NCBI GenBank assembly: GCA_016291725.1
Contig: JAEEYJ010000191.1
Coordinates: forward strand, 1-7,955
Length of the DNA: 7,955 nt
Reading direction: 5' to 3'
Origin: Solobacterium sp.
GTDB taxonomy: Bacteria > Bacillota_I > Bacilli_A > Erysipelotrichales > Erysipelotrichaceae
How positions within the stretch are numbered: position 1 is the stretch's first letter; each line of letters opens with the position of its first letter. This document shows positions 6,762 to 7,955 of the stretch, piece after piece. The notes under the pieces are model-generated. The model saw only the letters and a program-made list of their open reading frames with translations, was not told the DNA's origin and made no database searches. The position numbers and the translations under genes are program-made.

Positions 6762-7955
6762 CTGTATATCCTCCCAGGATGCGCATCACGTCATCCCTGT
6801 AGTCTTCCACCAGTACAATTGTCTGTCCGTCGCACTCCACTGCCGTATCCCCGATCTCTTCGAACAGTGCTTCGTTGAGACCATCGGCGATGATTTCCGG
6901 CAGTCCGTGCGCTTCCTTGATCAGCCCGGAGACATCCTCTCCTTTAAGGACCTTCCGGAGAATGCTCTGCTGGAAATCATCCAGCGGCACCATCGGCTCC
7001 GGCATCACCGGCACTTCCTCCGCCGGCATCATTTCCTCTTCCGTCAGCAGGCTGTCCCTGGTCTGTTCTGCATCCCTGCGGATCCGCTCCAGATCGCTGA
7101 AGTCAATGCGGATCTTCGGGCGGGATGCTTCCAGCACTGCCCTTCTGTCTGCTTCAATGACTTCCTCGATATACGGTTCTGCCCAGGCGTTCCCGCTCTT
7201 CTGCTTCAGAGGATGCCCCGTCTTCAGGTAGAGCCTGAAGCGGCGGTCGCTTTCCTGCAGAAGACCTTCCAGCAGCTGCCTGTCAAAGTAGAGCTTCAGA
7301 TAGCTGTGTTCATACCAGGCTTCGTTCCGGTACCGGTAGCTGCGGCTTTCATTCAGTTCACAGTCCACCGGAGCCGGTGCCTGTGTTCGATCGTAGACCG
7401 CGTTCTCCAGTGCGTGCCAGCGGCGGGGACGCTTTTCTCCGAAGCACAGGGTGAACAGGGGCTTCCCGTCCCTGCGATAGGCCACGGACGCTCTGCGCCA
7501 GACCTCCGCAAACAAGTGTACACCGGTGCCCGGGTCTTTCTGAAGAACCGGTGAGGAAGCGGTCCTGCCGCCGGCGAGGATGCAGAGGGCTTCGAACACT
7601 TCCGGGTCTGTATGCTGCTGGGGGTGATGAAGCACCGCCAGTGCCTCATCCATCTTCAGCATCCCCGGATCGGCATATTCCTTCACCTGCTCCGGTGCCA
7701 GTCCGTTCAGTACAGCGTATTCCAGCATCCACCGGTGCAGATTCCTGCGCATCCCGGTATCCCCGATGCCGGAATCCAGCCAATATGCTTCGAATTCCTT
7801 CATCTTCCGGAGACTCTCTCCGGGAGATGCCGTACCGATCCCGTTCAGCAGTTCGTACAGATACAGATAGGCCAGCGAAGTGCTGATCCACCGCCAGTTT
7901 CCCCTGCGCACTTCCGTACGCCAGGTAAAGTATCCTCGCAGCTGTTCCGGTGTCA
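6754..7955 (-). CDS. TerB_N/TerB_C-domain protein, first visible gene of the Shango-type defence operon (5' end beyond the right edge)
   Basis: 399 codons of the C-terminal part are present. The frame is open through base 7955, and the segment TPEQLRGYFTWRTEVRRGNW is itself family-conserved, so the GTG at 7911 is not the true start. The fragment opens in a TerB_N-like domain: LRGYF (5-9), a helix LAYLYLYELLNGIG (27-40), a basic RRWHALENAVYD stretch (177-188) and YSYLKLYFD-type helices near 215-224. After a boundary near residue 280 comes a TerB_C-like domain beginning IRIDFSDLERIRRDAE (282-297). It has an acidic, proline-containing insert (about 305-321) and ends with GLNEALFEEIGDTAVE (358-373). 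I see no obvious canonical metal-binding TerB domain between the two. TerB proteins are linked to stress, tellurite-type and phage-defence operons, possibly near the membrane. In Shango this type of protein accompanies an ATPase and a helicase. Its biochemical role is not known. Confidence 0.82.
   Translation of the reverse strand, partial: TPEQLRGYFTWRTEVRRGNWRWISTSLAYLYLYELLNGIGTASPGESLRKMKEFEAYWLDSGIGDTGMRRNLHRWMLEYAVLNGLAPEQVKEYADPGMLKMDEALAVLHHPQQHTDPEVFEALCILAGGRTASSPVLQKDPGTGVHLFAEVWRRASVAYRRDGKPLFTLCFGEKRPRRWHALENAVYDRTQAPAPVDCELNESRSYRYRNEAWYEHSYLKLYFDRQLLEGLLQESDRRFRLYLKTGHPLKQKSGNAWAEPYIEEVIEADRRAVLEASRPKIRIDFSDLERIRRDAEQTRDSLLTEEEMMPAEEVPVMPEPMVPLDDFQQSILRKVLKGEDVSGLIKEAHGLPEIIADGLNEALFEEIGDTAVECDGQTIVLVEDYRDDVMRILGGYTDE

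Larger units (their letters stand above)
3180..7955 (-). other. Shango-type anti-phage defence operon (TerB protein, ATPase, helicase)
   Basis: Three minus-strand genes run TerB_N/TerB_C protein, DUF2791-like ATPase, Lhr-like helicase. The first two overlap by eight bases; the second and third are separated by twelve bases that contain the helicase Shine-Dalgarno. No promoter or terminator lies between them. The published Shango system consists of exactly a TerB-like protein, an ATPase and a DEAD/DEAH helicase, reported to protect Escherichia coli and Pseudomonas aeruginosa from phages. The identification rests on gene content recognised by motif, not on alignment. The operon's promoter and any further genes lie beyond the right edge. 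I did not assign sng letters because I cannot recall the letter-to-protein mapping with certainty. Confidence 0.75.

Noticed and set aside
6709..7554. A 281-codon plus-strand open frame opposite the TerB gene
   Set aside because: It is a reverse-strand shadow of the TerB_C region and the overlap junction, with no start signal or domain.
7912..7955. Treating the GTG at 7911 as the true start of the TerB protein
   Set aside because: The frame stays open to the window edge, and the residues before the GTG (TPEQLRGYFTWRTE) fit the conserved TerB_N opening, so the gene is cut by the window.
3180..7955. Type 2 BREX locus
   Set aside because: The helicase and ATPase are related to BrxHI and BrxD, but no methyltransferase, PglZ phosphatase or PglW kinase is present, and the neighbour is a TerB protein. 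It cannot be fully excluded without the sequence to the right.
6754..7955. Classical tellurite-resistance (ter) operon
   Set aside because: There is no TerC, TerD or TerZ neighbour; the TerB-related protein is linked to a helicase and ATPase instead.

Overview
The window looks like chromosomal DNA of a moderately GC-rich low-G+C-lineage Gram-positive (Bacillota). The signs are strong AGGAGG-type ribosome binding sites, an MBOAT acyltransferase gene followed by an AlgX/DHHW-like gene as in many Clostridia and Erysipelotrichia, and short intergenic gaps. The genus cannot be fixed from sequence alone. I see no RNA genes, insertion sequences, CRISPR arrays or long repeats. Coding density is very high and no gene-free stretch exceeds about 105 bases.

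Left block (1-2250, minus strand): a cell-surface modification operon. In transcription order it has a small alpha/beta-hydrolase esterase (2250-1639), an MBOAT-family membrane O-acyltransferase (1589-165), and the first 54 codons of a membrane-anchored protein (162-1, running off the left edge). The third gene is probably the DHHW/AlgX-type partner of the acyltransferase. Together they suggest acylation, and perhaps deacylation, of an extracellular glycan.

Middle (2251-3179): a divergently transcribed VTT/TVP38-family (DedA-superfamily) membrane protein on the plus strand (2353-3084). A compact 102-bp divergent promoter region lies on its left. On its right is an intrinsic terminator (hairpin 3106-3133), in the convergent gap it shares with the helicase gene.

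Right block (3180-7955, minus strand): a three-gene operon, tightly coupled by overlaps. In transcription order it has a TerB_N/TerB_C-domain protein (5' end beyond the right edge), a DUF2791/BrxC-BrxD-like P-loop ATPase (443 aa) and an Lhr-like DEAD/DEAH superfamily-2 helicase (745 aa). This gene set matches the three-component anti-phage system named Shango (TerB protein + ATPase + helicase). It also resembles the Ter-associated DNA-processing operons predicted by comparative genomics. The ATPase and helicase are cousins of BrxD and BrxHI of type 2 BREX, but none of the other BREX genes are in view. This is the most interesting part of the window.

A second, smaller theme is that the MBOAT and VTT genes both lack a recognisable Shine-Dalgarno sequence. 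Each has a -10-like hexamer so close to its ATG that transcripts would be leaderless or nearly so, whereas the esterase, ATPase and helicase genes carry strong Shine-Dalgarno sites.
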